Assembly (NCBI GenBank): GCA_014529385.2
Contig: CM043962.1
Location: 48,184,598-48,248,597, forward strand
Direction: 5' to 3'
Origin: Adiantum capillus-veneris
Lineage: Eukaryota > Streptophyta > Polypodiopsida > Polypodiales > Pteridaceae
Length of the DNA: 64,000 nt
In this document: piece after piece, positions 11,626 to 23,256 of the stretch
Numbering within the stretch: position 1 is the first letter of the stretch
Layout of the letters: each line of letters opens with the position of its first letter
The notes under the pieces: generated by a model
The model's database searches: none
What the model was told of the DNA's origin: nothing
What the model saw: the letters and a program-made list of their open reading frames with translations, nothing else
Made by a program: the position numbers and the translations under genes

Positions 11626-12208
11626 TGTCACAAGACGGGCACCACGTGCCAATAGAAAAGAAGAGACTGAAACAGACTTTTAACACTTCAATAACAACTG
11701 AACTGAAAGAGAGAGACGACACGCGACACGGAGTGGCGGAATTCCACCCCAGAGAGTATTGGCCCCAAACCTTGGTGCTCCTTTCGGTATTTCTTTATAT
11801 TGCATCAACACAGTACAAGCCGGTATCCCAGACTTTGCACCTTCACCAAGAAGCATGCCATAGAATGAGCCCTAACCTCATATTTAAAGGCCCTTGGCCT
11901 ATAAAGCAATTACAGTGAAAGGCCTTCAAAACTCAAAAGCTCCTGGTCCAAAAAGCAATGCCAAAAGCTGCCAGCTTTTTGTAAATCACGTTGGTGTCCG
12001 TATAGCAGGCCACGTGTCAGCCCGCCACGTCAGCAAATTAGGGTTAGGGTTAGGGTTAGGCTTAGGGTTTCTGATTTTAGGGTTAGGGTTTTTGATTTTA
12101 GGGTTAGGGTTTGAGCAAAATTAGGGTTTCGGGCAAAATTAGGACTTTTGATTTTAGGGTTAGGGTTTCAGCAGAATTAGGGTTTCGACACGTCAGCAGT
12201 TTGTTACA
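11626..12208 (-). repeat. 5' LTR of nested element
   Basis: 583 bp, partner of 8755-9354, bounded by TGTCA and TTACA and followed by the duplication CTTCT. It contains TTAGGG-like units at about 12036-12183. Confidence 0.92.
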
Positions 12209-12213
12209 CTTCT

Positions 12214-13148
12214 TCGTGGGTGCAGGTACCTCTTGCTCTCTCAGCTTCTTGCTGCGAAATCCATTCAGAAACCATGCACGCAGTCTTTTTTTTGAAGGTG
12301 ATTCTTGCAACTGCTTGGTCAACTTTTGGATCTTTTCCACATAGCTTCTTACTGACAATTTTCCTTGCTTGATCTTGTCCAACTCACAGAGAATGTCTTC
12401 ATCGCCTCTGTTGTCTGATTAAGCCTTGATCAGTTTATTGTAAGACCTGAGCTGGCAAGCTGGATAGTGGTAATACCATTTTCTTGCCACATCCTTCAGT
12501 GTTTGAGGAAAATATTCTTCACAGTCATCTTCATCAATATGCTTTAATTCAGCATATTGCTCAAAGGCTTGAATGTGGACATCAGGATCGTCTTTTTTTT
12601 CCGTCTTTGAACACTGGAAAAGAGATCTTTAACGAAGTAGTGTAATCATGCTTGTCTGTATCATTTTCGGTTCCTCTGGTCTTGGTAGCTTGACTGTGTC
12701 TGGATGACTTCCTGTAATGATCAGTGTCGGCATCCCAATGACCTTACTTTTCAGTTTCAGTCTCAGTCTGTACCTTGGCCTTCCTGCTTGTACTGTGACG
12801 ACTGCCTTGCTACCCTTGGCCTCAGCTGTCTTGTGTCTAAACCGAGAACCTTGAGTCTTGGTTTTACGTTCCTCACGTCCAGCCCTTCTCCCTTCTCCTC
12901 CTTGAGTGACTGGAATGCTGAGAGTCTCTGGCCTCTTCAGCATTACTCTGCTTCTCCTGAGCCTCAGTTTCACTCTCAAGGTCCCTCTCAGTATCAGACT
13001 TTCTTTCTGACACTTCTGGAATAGGGCCGACTCGTGTGGAATCAGTGCAAAACCGGGTTGACGATTTTCGACCACAACTGACTCTGGGCGACATGTTTGT
13101 AGCTAAGAATTCTAACTGGGAGACAGAGCTCGCTGGTCTTAAGAGCAA
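12214..13148 (-). pseudogene. Gag N-terminal part, outer element
   Basis: Minus-strand segments 13148-12873, 13075-12629 and 12382-12214. The N-terminal part is rich in Arg, Ser, Glu and Lys with coiled-coil-like charge. The last segment (MDKIKQGKLSVRSYVEKIQK, then a LRAWFLNGF-type stretch) resembles the C-terminal half of the gypsy gag capsid domain. It is truncated in sequence by the nested element, after which the same frame resumes at 8749. The region 12400-12620 is out of frame. Confidence 0.7.
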
Positions 13149-13149
13149 T

Positions 13150-13176
13150 CAGCTCTAGCCACCGTGATCGCCAAAA
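13150..13176 (-). promoter_or_regulatory. Candidate primer-binding site of outer element
   Basis: Immediately inside the 5' LTR the minus strand reads a few bases then TGGCGATCACGGTGGC. It starts with TGG, as primer sites do, but I cannot match it to a specific tRNA from memory. It is not the initiator-Met type seen in the other elements here. Confidence 0.45.
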
Positions 13177-13667
13177 TGGAATGAGAGCTGGTCTCTTCAG
13201 ACAGTTATTCCAGTGTTAGAGTTCAGAGCTACTGATTATCTAGGCGGTTCAATTAGTGAGGACTGGAATTAAGTATTGGACTGAAACAGAGAAGTAAACT
13301 GGAATTATGTACTGAAATGGAAGACACAAACTGGAAGACTAGGAATGGTATTATAGATTCAGATCGGTAATACAAAGATAAACAGTGCAATATATAACGG
13401 GCTTAAGCTCAAATAAAGTCCGAGGATTGATTACAGGAGTAAGTGATTACAGAGTTGAAAGCCAAAAGCTTATGAAGCTAAGAGTCTAGAAGCAAGAGTC
13501 GTAAGCCAAAAGTCTAAAAAGCCCAAAAAAGCCCCGAATACATTGTAGCGGCTCCTATTTATAGGCTTACAGAGTTATTGCAGTAACTGCTATAATTACT
13601 GCCGAATTACTACCGGTGTAGCAGTATCTGTTGGTCCGCCTTCTAAGAGCGGTTCCCACCTTCTACA
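13177..13667 (-). repeat. 5' LTR of outer element
   Basis: 491 bp, partner of 215-714, ends in CTTCTACA in plus orientation and is followed by the duplication ACGTT. Confidence 0.92.
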
Positions 13668-13938
13668 ACGTTGTTTCAGGGAGATCCCCCAGAGGAAATT
13701 CTTGAAGCGAATGAACCCGAGATCGTAGACAAAGTTTAAGACATGGAGCCGAGCAGATTATTCTGCATCTTTTTCGGTGTAGCTCAAAGAAGCAAGCATT
13801 GCAAATCCTTTTTGAAGTTGAAGTATCACGGCAGCCACGCAACAGAGTCGACTGACGAAGGTTTCTTTGTAGATTCCCCGGACTTGTTGGCAGACTACAA
13901 AGAAGCCATGCTAATACCTCACCTTGAAAAGGGGGGGA
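13668..13938 (+). pseudogene. Chromovirus polyprotein C-terminus with chromodomain (remnant)
   Basis: Plus-strand frame reading FQGDPPEEILEANEPEIVDK, then a TAA, then in the same frame a chromodomain-like segment ending FLKLKYHGSHATES and DSPDLLADYKEA. In chromoviruses such a domain follows integrase and binds modified histone tails, steering integration. The in-frame stop at 13737 and loss of the usual Trp-Glu pair show decay. The outer retrotransposon cut this gene at its target site, so the upstream half should lie left of 215. A purine tract at 13926-13938 abuts an LTR start (TGTCACATGC) at 13939. Confidence 0.7.
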
Positions 13939-14207
13939 TGTCACATGCACATGTAACCCTATGTGCACGTGAACAAGCTAACTCCTATTTCTAGGGTTTA
14001 GGATAGCCTAGGAAGTGTTCTAGCACCCTTGTCAGCTTGTACGTAGGACGTGCAGGTCCAGACACTTCTACAAGGCATGATCAGGCTTGTGTAAGGCCGC
14101 CCTAAGGAGGCGTTGCATTGTAGAGATGAACTTCAAGCACTACATCTGCTACCCATAGTAAACGTTGGGGCTGATCTAAACAGCGTGAGGATTGCTGACC
14201 AAAAACG
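13939..14207 (+). repeat. Start of chromovirus 3' LTR (partial)
   Basis: Begins TGTCACATGCACATG directly after an AAAAGGGGGGGA purine run, the expected arrangement for a 3' LTR. Its end could not be found by eye, and sequence from about 14208 belongs to another, minus-strand element. Confidence 0.5.
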
Positions 14208-15290
14208 CTAGGCAAGGGACCTACTGTGACTGCCAACATTGGCCCGATTTGCACCCAAGGGCTGCCCCTTAATGGTGTCCCCTATGGGCTCTACCGGCAT
14301 GATATAGAAGCGCTTGTTCCCTAGATACCCTTGACAATGCATCTGTTGTTTTCCAATGACCGATGTAATGGCCGCGTCTATATGTTGTTCCATTTCTTCT
14401 GGCGTTGTCCCACGTTGGGCCATCCATTCCGGTGAAATGACGTTCCCCTTGGCTCCTCCATTGAAGAATATTAGGACCTCCTGATTTCATACTTTGCTCA
14501 AGGCTTTGCAAAGATTGGTACTCTCATCCTTTTGTTCCAAGGTCACCCCCGACAAATTCTGGAACGAGTCTTGCCTTTGTCTTGCCTTTCTTTGCCCGCT
14601 CCTCTGCTGACCTGTAACTCTCTGGTTTTTCCTCGGCTTGCTCGTTTGGTTCTTTCTTTGCAAGAATGTGCTCCTATTCGGCACAACCATAACACTTGCC
14701 CTCTATGTAGTACTCTGCATGCTGCTCTACTGTTAATATAGGGCTTGTGGGTTTCTTCTGCTTCTTACCCTTGTCCTTGAAAGACTCTTTCATGTTGATT
14801 TGGACATTGGTTCGTTCAATGGATAAGTCAAGGAGCTTGAATGTATAGAGAAACTATCATTTGTGTGTTCGATGAACTTCTGAATGCTCTTGCACTTCTG
14901 CTTCAAGCAGTATCGCCGGATCTCCGCAACAAAACCACTCCTCTGCCCCAAGAAAGAGACCTTTCGAAGCAAAGCAACTTGCAAAAAGGTATCTCAAAAT
15001 TGTTGACAATATGTAAGCAAAGTATCGTCTTCCTGCATCCTCAAATGGTTCCAAGGGGTCGTAATGACGTGTTGTTCATATTGCTCGATCAACCTTGCCA
15101 AATTGAACAGTCTCTTGAACTTGATCCATGTTTTCGAAGCTTTCTTGTACAAGAGGAGGGTCGACCACCATGTCTGAGCGTTGGCTTTGAGAAAAGACGT
15201 CGCCCTTCGTGCCTTGGAGGCTTTTGAGAAGCTTCCCCTTAGAGAAAACGATGTCAAACTATTGTATGTAGGCAAAAGCCCGATGCACAA
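14208..15290 (-). pseudogene. Gag-protease remnant of another LTR element
   Basis: Minus-strand segments in several frames. 15290-14994 has gag capsid features (ANAQTWWSTLLLYKK, then SKTWIKFKRLF and an EQHV helix). Around 14700-14650 is a damaged zinc knuckle (GKCYGC then His). 14423-14208 resembles the region following the retropepsin active site (a CQGYLGNKRFYIMP type segment). Frameshifts separate each piece. No polymerase follows, since the plus-strand chromovirus LTR begins on that side. Confidence 0.6.
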
Positions 15291-16935
15291 AATTTCCCTT
15301 GTTGTTCGTATGGATGTGCCACATCCGCAACGTAAATTGCGGCAACCATGCTAGCAGATTTGCGTTGGTGTTTAACACACCAACTTTTTTAGGGTTCAAG
15401 TGTCTTTTATTTGTTTTGGCCTCCTTAGTCCCAATCAAAGGCCACTGGTGCTATAGGCCACGTCATCACATATGTGACATTATGTATGTGCTACAACTTG
15501 ACGGTTGGATGGACTAGTTTCCTCTTCAGATGTCACTTAGCAGCTCCACGGTTGTGCAGTTCGACTAGGAGCTGAGAGGGGAGAGTTTGTCACCTCTCTG
15601 GCTGGTCCCGGGGAAGGTGCTAGTACACCATTGTCTTCTAGGGGGGCTGATCATAGGAAATGAGGGCTGTTATGTGGTTGTGCCCAGCCTATACAAGGTA
15701 GTTTTCTCATTTCCGGCTTGTTTCCACCTGTGTTTTGCCCGCCATGTACTGTTGGCAGTGTCTTATAGTGTGCCTCTTGGTGGTTCCAGGTTTCGGGTAT
15801 TTTTACCAGTTGCCTTGTACCACTGAATTTCACTTAGGGGGCTATTAGAGCAAAGTTTTGGGCTTACTCTCATTTGTCGTTCAAGCAGACTTTATAGGGT
15901 TTGGTAGTTCCCTATACATGATTGCGAGCTCTTGTTCATGACATCACTTCCTGGGCTGATTTGTTACGACATTTAGGTGTAATGTGTGTGCATTTAAGAC
16001 CATTGGACATGTTTTTCTCTCACTAAGATTTTTTCCCGTTCATTTTTTATAACAAATCTTTGTACATTCACAAGGAGTGAAACAACTCCCTGTATTGTGC
16101 GTCCCTGAGCTTCCTTCTCTTCTCATTGTGTGCACATCCATGCAACCCTAACTCTGACGCTCTCGATAGCCTCTAGATGATCCGCACCACGAACCACTTG
16201 AGTGGCATGATGTCTCTGACGTGTATTAGGGTTAGGGTTTCTGCGTTAGGTCAAAGCTGCTACCAATCACTGCGTTCGTTGGGCTGAGCACACACTCTCT
16301 CTCGATAAAAGGTGGTCCAGACTCCATACTTAACACCAGGCGTAGTAGTTCCTCCTATGCCACCTCTCTCTCTCTCTCTCTCTCTCTATAGGATCTCTTC
16401 TCTCGATAGAATGCTGATTTTCTCGCTGCGGACCGTTTTCTCTCTCAAACAGTGCTCTTTTGTGGCACTAAATTTGAAGACTGTCTCTGCTTTCTTGCTT
16501 TTTCGTGCTGGAAAATCACCTGCTCTTGCCTGAAAAGTGCCAGCTTTTACTTTTTTTTAAAGGAAAGCGTCTGCTTTTTTGCTTTCCTTCCAAAAATCTT
16601 TTTTTTTGCTTTTTCCCTTAAAAACACAGTTTTTGTTTTTGTGTTTAAATTTTTGTTTTTCCTTGAAAGCATGAGTGTGTATGTATTGCTTTCGTGCGAT
16701 CACAACAAGCCCTTGAGCGAGAGCTTTTGAGGGCCAGCTTTTGGGCCCCTTGGGGGATCTATGTAAGAGTCAAGGAGGGCATCTCCAGTTCACATTGATA
16801 GAACTTAAGGATTGCTGTCAAGCAGCTCAAAGTTCAGCTTGTCAAAGCGGCTTGTAGTAAATGCACAGGTGTGATCCAGACTGATTATAAATTCCATTGA
16901 AGTGCATTACCTTCGCAACTTAACAAGTTTTATAC
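15291..16935. other. No gene recognised; LTR-like and CT-rich sequence
   Basis: The stretch 15.3-16.2 kb has features of an LTR or 3' flank (AT-rich, short TTAGGGTT run near 16230) but no boundaries I can confirm. A CT microsatellite lies at about 16363-16389 and T-rich sequence at 16540-16660. The segment 16751-16935 has short open frames that could hide an upstream exon of the KH gene, but none is convincing. Confidence 0.4.
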
Positions 16936-17009
16936 ATGTGTTCAAATCTTTTGGAGCTCTTTTTTGTTTGCTTGTTCATTTTGTTTGTTTGTTTGGCCTT
17001 TTTTTCCAG

Positions 17010-18285
17010 GGAGAACCTCCAGACTGGGAATATGGCTATGTTCAGAGGCAAATTTGGTGCATTTAAGACAATAGTACAGATCCAAATTCCCAACAATTAT
17101 ATTGGCAAGCTCATTGGAAAAGAGGGTTCTACGCTCCGGAAGATAAGAGAGCAGTGTCGGGTCTCTATTGAGGTGTGTAAAGGAGTCAAATTGGGAATTT
17201 ACATAAGGAAATTTTGAATTACACGGAAGCCTTGTGAAGTACATATTTTTTTTCTGAAGTAGAAAGATGGTATTTTAGCATTTTAGCTGTGATCAGCTTG
17301 TTGTGAACGTTTTCGAGGTCAAGATCCAAGGGAGATGCATCTAAAGTTGTCTCAACAATTGTGATTTGGAGGAACTAGTTTCAACGGTTGAAAAATATTT
17401 TTTTCTGCAATGCCTGAAGCTTCAAGGCGTTTTTCTTGTTGGACTGAATTTTTTTTACATGACAAATTAGATCAATGTGCATACCAAATGGTGGTGTCTG
17501 ATTGGTTCTTAACAATCTTATAAGTTTGGGTCCTGACTTGTCGAAAATACTGGGCTTTGTTTTCTGGCAGCTGCATGATGATATAGAGAATGGTGGACAA
17601 GGGAAAATTGCTCATTTGAAAGGGACACTAGCCCAGGTAAACTGATATGTCTACTTTCCATTTTACTTCCCAAATGGAAGGCCTTTTATTCTCTTGTTAA
17701 GGAGTCTTCCTCTTTGACTCACTTATTGAGCTTAGACACTGGGATAGGAATTCTGCTAAAGCAACATGATCTAACCACTCGTCAGTGCTATTATTTTTAA
17801 AAAATCATACTAACTCTGTAGAATAGACTACTTATTGTCAGGGGGTTCACCTGTAGAATCTATATCAGGAGCATTCAAAGGATATTAACAAAATCCCTAT
17901 ACTTACACGCTAGAGGTAATAAAGCAGCCGAGTTTTTCAAGAAAACTTACAGGTTTTCCCCAAAAAAGAAATAAAAACCTCTTTGTTCTGTTAAGTTTTA
18001 AAATTTTTACCAAATAAAATGCCCCTTATTTTGAACTCACATGCTATACTTAACATTTTTTAGGTGCACCCTTGGAGTACTTACCATGCATATTCTGTTT
18101 TTGGTTTGAAGTAAAACTCTATCTTCTTTTTTAGAAGAAGCTTACCGGTTTTCTTCTGTCCTCTGGCTATGCTTGTTTGCATTCTGCAGGTTACAATGGC
18201 GCAGACACTTCTGCAAGTCTATTTGGCATCAAAAGACCGGGCCAAACGAGCCAGGGCGCTAGTAGTATCAACTGTTCAGCACTGA
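17010..18285 (+). CDS. KH-domain RNA-binding protein, last three exons (partial gene)
   Basis: Three plus-strand exons join in frame: 17010-17172, 17571-17636 and 18190-18285, with AG acceptors at 17008, 17569 and 18188, GT donors at 17173 and 17637, and a TGA stop at 18283. Together they encode a complete KH fold: TIVQIQIPNNYIGKLIGKEG contains the GxxG loop (GKEG) that contacts single-stranded RNA or DNA. LHDDIENGGQGKIAHLKGT gives the variable loop and third strand, and QTLLQVYLASKDRAKRARA the last helix. The protein ends soon after, at Val-Gln-His. The first exon enters with an incomplete codon, so upstream exons must exist, but none is evident within the 3 kb upstream, which is transposon sequence. 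It may be the 3' end of a host gene whose 5' part is displaced or lost, or a captured fragment. Splicing is intact and no stop interrupts the three exons. Confidence 0.8.
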
Positions 18286-20398
18286 CTTTTGGGTTGTGGA
18301 TGCCTTTTACGACCACTTTCAATTATCATATTGCGAACATGGACCAGCATGTCCGAGTAATGGCTTGATTTCTCAGCAGGCCAGATGAAATTGTTAAAAC
18401 TCATGTAAACTAGACAGAACACTGCTAAAGAAATTGACCCTGCTGGTGCTCCATCATCTTTCAGTTTGGGGGAATGTTGCAAGAGACTATCCAAACTCTT
18501 GTTCAACACTCTGTTTCCTTAAATGTTAGTTGTGCGAATAGAATGCGATGGGATCACTATGTTCTAGCACGTTTTCTTTTATGAGATGGTTCTGAAAATG
18601 CTTCTATGGCACAAGAATTGATGCATAGTGCTTTGGCAAGTCGGTAATTTATTCGATGAAGAAAGTGCAGGTCTGGGTTATGGTCTATACTTGTCCTCCC
18701 AACCAACACTTCAATAGCCCTTGCTATAGAAGTCCCGTTTTCAATGCCATATGGGCTCATTGCCCCTTGCCCCATGCCCTGCCAAGTCCGTGTTCTGACA
18801 CTACTCCCCCAGTAAGGAACCTGTTACGGAGATGAGCGATGACGAGGGTAGAGGGGAAAGATTGTGCAAGCGACTAGTCATTGGAAGTAGATGCGGATAC
18901 ATAGGAATAGATGTGAGTGATGGAGGATTGTGTGGATTAACTAGGCTTGCACCTCATGGGATGAAAAGTTCTCATCTACTACAGTGTTGCAACATGGGGC
19001 ATTAGCCAACGTAAGGTCCTGAGAGTGTAATGTTCAATTTTCAAACTTTGATGACTTGGCCTCTACCATGTCTAGCAACGAATAGCATTTTACATTTTAC
19101 TTCTCGGACATGTTTCACGGTAGTGGTTGACTGATATGGTAGCTTCGTATTGTTCGACCTTGGAGTTTTGTTGCAAATATCCTCGTCCCCGAAACCCTCA
19201 TCATACGAAGGGTCCATCAAAGTATCAAGTATCCAAACCAAGCTTTTCGACAAACAAATGGGGTGGGTTAATTTTTTTATTTTTTTTTTGCAATTGCTTT
19301 TTCACGTAGCTTTATATTTCAGGATTGCAGATGTATTCTCACTATGGTTGCTAGTGAGCAAGTTTATCCATGTGGACGCCCCCCGCCTCCCTATTGGATG
19401 CGGAAAATGGGGAGGGGATCAATGTTAAGAAGTAAGAGAACTGTAGGATGCTCTTGGATAGGAGTTGTAAACTCGACTTGAAAGCGAATTCAACATGGGA
19501 GGTATATTCGGCTGGCAGTTTGCCCATCTCCCTAGACGTCAACCCAAGACATTGGCCTTGGCAGCCTTGTGTCCTTACCACTTCACAGTCATTTGCTTCT
19601 TGAAATATGTGGGAATTGACAATATGGAAAATAAATTTAGATAACATAGTAAACTTGGTTATATTTGGCAATTGAGCATGTCATATCTATGGCCCAAATT
19701 TGGCCCATGGGATCATGCTCATGCCTGTTCTTGATCCCTCCCATGCATTCGACGTCGTTCAGAGTTCAATTGCATGGACCAACCTTTTATTTCCAACTTC
19801 CAAGAGGGAAACTGATAGAGAAAATTTGTCCTAGGGAATAACCAAGAGTAACCTATCTCTATTTAGTTGGAAGAAAATGAGTTTGTTGTAATTATATTCG
19901 AGGCAAGTTGTGCAATGTTACGAGTAGCCTTTTCGGTCATAAGTTGATGATGATGATGGCCATTAGACAACTTCTATAAAATAGGGGCTCTCTAGAAGCT
20001 CTTTAGAATATTGCCCATCTCTTCCATTATCGTAGGCAATAAGCTTCGAGACTTTAATACTTTCCCGTTTCTAATGCTTCTAAAAACATGTGAATTAGTG
20101 AAAATTCCTTGATAATTGAAGAAAAGCATGCTTTTTTGTTGCAGGGATCTTGTTTTGGGGTTCCATAATGATTGCTTAACAAAAATGAATGCATCCATCT
20201 CTTTAGGCTTCTCTTGTTTTGTGTACCATTTTTTTTCCTTCAATGAAGCCTAGTCTTACAAAAATGTCAAGCTCACTATGATTTAATTGAAGGGGTGATT
20301 GAAATGTTGTTGACGCGGCCGTGTAATTTCTACACTCTAGCTAGAATGGAAGCTTATAGTGGGCCATGTTGGGGTGCAGGTGACTCGGATGGAAGAGA
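18286..20398. other. No gene; 3' flank of KH locus and LTR-like fragments
   Basis: No reading frame I can support. The junction at 18795-18815 (…TTCTGACA then CTACTCCCCC) resembles the LTR end plus polypurine tract of the minus-strand element at 26340 (…CCTGACA then TTACTCCCCCC), so a related LTR fragment may end at about 18800. The stretch at 19970-20000 has a TATAAAATAGG-like promoter core. Confidence 0.4.
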
Positions 20399-20720
20399 AA
20401 ACTGAGGCTAAAATGAGAGTAATGGACCTTGAAGCAATTAGAGATGAAGAGGTTCTAGCATTTTAGGTTGACTATAAGATAAGAAAGCAATGGGAACCAT
20501 TCTCGAAAGTCATATTGAATGGAGGATCTAGTGTCAATATATTGGGAGAACATTTAAGGCAAAAATTGGGAATCATTGAATTAAAACCAGCACCATTCAA
20601 AGTCAGGATGGTTGACCACAAGGTGTTCTAGGCTACTAGACTAACAAAAAACATGCCGACCCAAATGGGTAAGGAAAATTTCAAGGCCAACTTCTTAGCA
20701 TTGTTCCCACTATAGTGTAA
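20399..20720 (+). pseudogene. Gypsy protease remnant related to the outer element
   Basis: Plus-strand protease piece: WEPFSKVILNGGSSVNILGE, then LGIIELKPAPFKVRMVDHKV, a stop, and a KENFKANFLAL segment. It aligns with the outer-element protease (NILGAHLQRRLG, LKPASFKVRIVDH) and shows Asn-Gly-Gly at the active site. Two stops are present. It is probably the same decayed element as the RT piece at 23.26 kb. Confidence 0.7.
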
Positions 20721-23256
20721 AGTTTTTGTGAATCCTTTAAATTGACTATAGGAGGAAGTTCATAGCTTATTTTGGACACCCGCGAGTTGGGAAAAATCAA
20801 GTAAATGCAAAATATCCTAAAATTGCGATTTTTGGCACACTACTAGGTTCTTTACATCAGTCTCCTACACGAATGTCTGTACGAGCTGTTAAGTGGGCTT
20901 TGGATTCAAGAAACTTAAAAAAAATCAGATAATACTCGAGGCTAAAACTAGGCACTTTGACAGAACATTGCCTAGAAAATTGGCCAAAAAGTTACTTTCT
21001 AGATATCTAACTTGAGTACTTGTTGCACATTGGCATTGAACTTTCTACATATCACATAATTTTCTAGAGTTCCTATATTCATATCATTGGCAACATAAAA
21101 AATTTGAAACATACTCAATTTTCTAGAGTTTCTATATTCATTCATTGAGAACATAAAAAAGGACAGATAGTGGAATTTTAGAATATTTTTGAAAAGTTTG
21201 TGCTTATGTGGGAATTTGGAAGTTGAAAATTTGGGGAAATCTTTGAAGAAGTTGGTAAAGCTAGTGGGAAACTTAATTTGCAAAAGAAAAGTGTGCAGTT
21301 GTGAAGAACGCCAAAGGTCCAAACCATAGGGAGATATTGAAGAAACATTGTGCAAAAAAATTGAAAAGGTCCAAACCATACCCTACCTTTGACGTAGATC
21401 TTGAACTTTAGAGGTTGTAGGGGCAATAGGTTGCCTAGGGGTCTCATCAAACATTGGGATAGAGGTTGTGTCATGAAAATATAGAAGAAATATCTTAAAA
21501 ATTGCGATTATCTACATCCTTCTTGGCCTTTGATTTTTAATCCTTTTTTGTTCTCTTTTTTACCAATATTTGCAAGTCCTCAATATCTACCCCTCTGTGT
21601 GGTAGAAAGTATATAATTTCATAGGCAAACCATACTTGGTGACATGATGACCAGGAAGAAGTGAAAATTGATGAGCATCTGCAAAATTTGGTTGTCAAAA
21701 GATTGAATCATTTTTCTTCTAAATAGTTCTTTTATGTCAGCTAGATGAAGAAGAAAAATGTGCTTAAGTAGAATTCTTACAAAGTGATTAGCTTGAGTTG
21801 AAGCCGTTAATAGGAAAGTAGTGATCTATCGGGTAATGAGGCTAAGTTTGGGGACTTTATTCCTAAAGATTGGGTAAATTTGGGAAATGAGGTAGAACCA
21901 TGACCACAACGGGATAGAAATGATGACCAAGAAGGTATCAAAGGGCCAAATCGAGCACAATTCAATTCTATCTGGTTTGAAGATGCAAGATGTGGAGTTC
22001 CTATTATCAAACAAACTGGGTCAAAATGGGGAGTGTTTATCACCAAATGGACTGGGTCAAAATCATTGATAAGAGTGCTACCAAAAGATCTTCAAAATTG
22101 GGTAAAGAAACATGATGGCTTAGGGAACCCATTTTGACCACCTTGCGAGTTTCCATTAAATGTTGAGAATTGAGAGAGTTCATGACTTCTAGATTCTATT
22201 AAAAGTCTTGGAATGTTGTTGCAATGCAAGGATTTAACATGGTTTCAAATTCTCATTCAAAGGAGTGTGAGGAGACCTTGGAACTCATGCCAAAGGATTG
22301 GTAACTTCATTTTCCAAAACTGGGATCAAGCACAATACAGTCACTTAGATCTCCCACTTTAAGAAAAAGTGTGGAGAAACTCTGAGAGATTGTGCTATTA
22401 GGATGATGCAATGCATCTCTAGATACGCTATGGGAGAAGTACCTGAACATGAGACTCGTGTCATTCTTCTTCAAGGGCCAGAACACAATCTTGTATAGCC
22501 TGAAACATACAACTTTAAATGTTTGTATTTAAGACTCCATGGAGAGGAGGCCCAAGGTGTGTATGTCAAGAGTGATAGGACTGTAATGGATGTACTACAT
22601 GTCGGCGCAGTTGTAAATTTCATCCCAGTTGGTGACTTTGTTTGTGATGAGGGGGGCTATGGCATGATCCCATTATGAATGTAATCAATTACTAGGAATA
22701 GCATCAATAAGTGATGAAGATTTGTGTAAGAGTAAGGAAACAAAAATATAGTAGTTATTTGTATTACATATACAAGATGAAATCCCCATTTGTGACATAG
22801 GATGGAAGAAAACTGATGATCCTTTTTACAATGCACGATGGCACACCAATAAGGGGAAATATAATTTTTTTGTTTTGTGCAAAGCCAAACAATGAAGAAT
22901 CTAACCAATGTCAGCCCTAAAGAGTGAAACTCAATATTTGATACTGGTCAATGCACACAATTATGTTGAAGAAAAACTAATCAGACACTGTTTGACAAGT
23001 CTACTCAGATGAGAAAAAAAAAAAAGACAAAATGGGCTAAAAAATCCACCAAGGATAAGGGGAAGTATGATGGACCAAAGATGATGAAAGTGGAAATGGA
23101 CCAAAGATGATGAAAGTGGAAAGAAAGAAAAATATTGAAAGGTGAAAACGATGCTTAGAGAAGTGCGGACCACCAAGTTGGAGTTAGAAGCCAATCAAGG
23201 AGAGGAATTGAGACCATCCTACATAGCTAGCGATTTATCTCTTGTGGTAGAGATCT
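20721..23256. other. Decayed retroelement sequence, no intact gene
   Basis: AT-rich, with many short interrupted frames on both strands. It lies between the protease and RT pieces of one plus-strand gypsy remnant and is presumably its interior plus later insertions. A short direct repeat (GGACCAAAGATGATGAAAG) occurs at about 23071 and 23098. Nothing else is assignable. Confidence 0.4.

Larger units (their letters stand above)
8755..12208 (-). mobile_element. Nested gag-protease-only LTR retrotransposon
   Basis: A minus-strand element of 3454 bp inside gag of the outer element. LTRs at 8755-9354 and 11626-12208 both start TGTCA and end TTACA in plus orientation. Target duplication CTTCT at 8750-8754 and 12209-12213. 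The primer-binding site is a perfect initiator-Met match and the polypurine tract abuts the 3' LTR. The 2.3-kb interior encodes gag and a retropepsin-like domain only. There is no reverse transcriptase, RNase H or integrase, and about 930 bp of non-coding sequence follows the protease. It would need enzymes in trans. Confidence 0.93.
215..13667 (-). mobile_element. Outer Ty3/gypsy-type LTR retrotransposon with nested insertion
   Basis: A complete but inactive minus-strand LTR retrotransposon. Two LTRs (215-714 and 13177-13667) are flanked by the 5-bp duplication ACGTT at 210-214 and 13668-13672. A purine-rich tract lies just inside the 3' LTR. Reading on the minus strand, the order is gag, protease, reverse transcriptase, RNase H, integrase and an additional long 3' reading region. 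Protease-RT-RNase H-integrase is the Ty3/gypsy order. It has several frameshifts and stops. A second LTR element (8755-12208) sits in gag; removing it together with one copy of its duplication leaves an element of about 10 kb whose gag frame runs on across the junction. It has inserted into the C-terminal part of a plus-strand chromovirus. Confidence 0.93.

Noticed and set aside
13743-13994. Separate small gene starting at an ATG-like codon at 13743
   Set aside because: It is in frame with the chromovirus tail and encodes its chromodomain; the apparent start lies after an internal stop.
16751-16935. Upstream exon of the KH gene
   Set aside because: No frame here has both a splice donor in the right phase and domain-like sequence.
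18177-18368. Open frame starting at 18177 over the last KH exon
   Set aside because: Different frame from the KH exon; the exon has a proper acceptor, phase and stop in the other frame.
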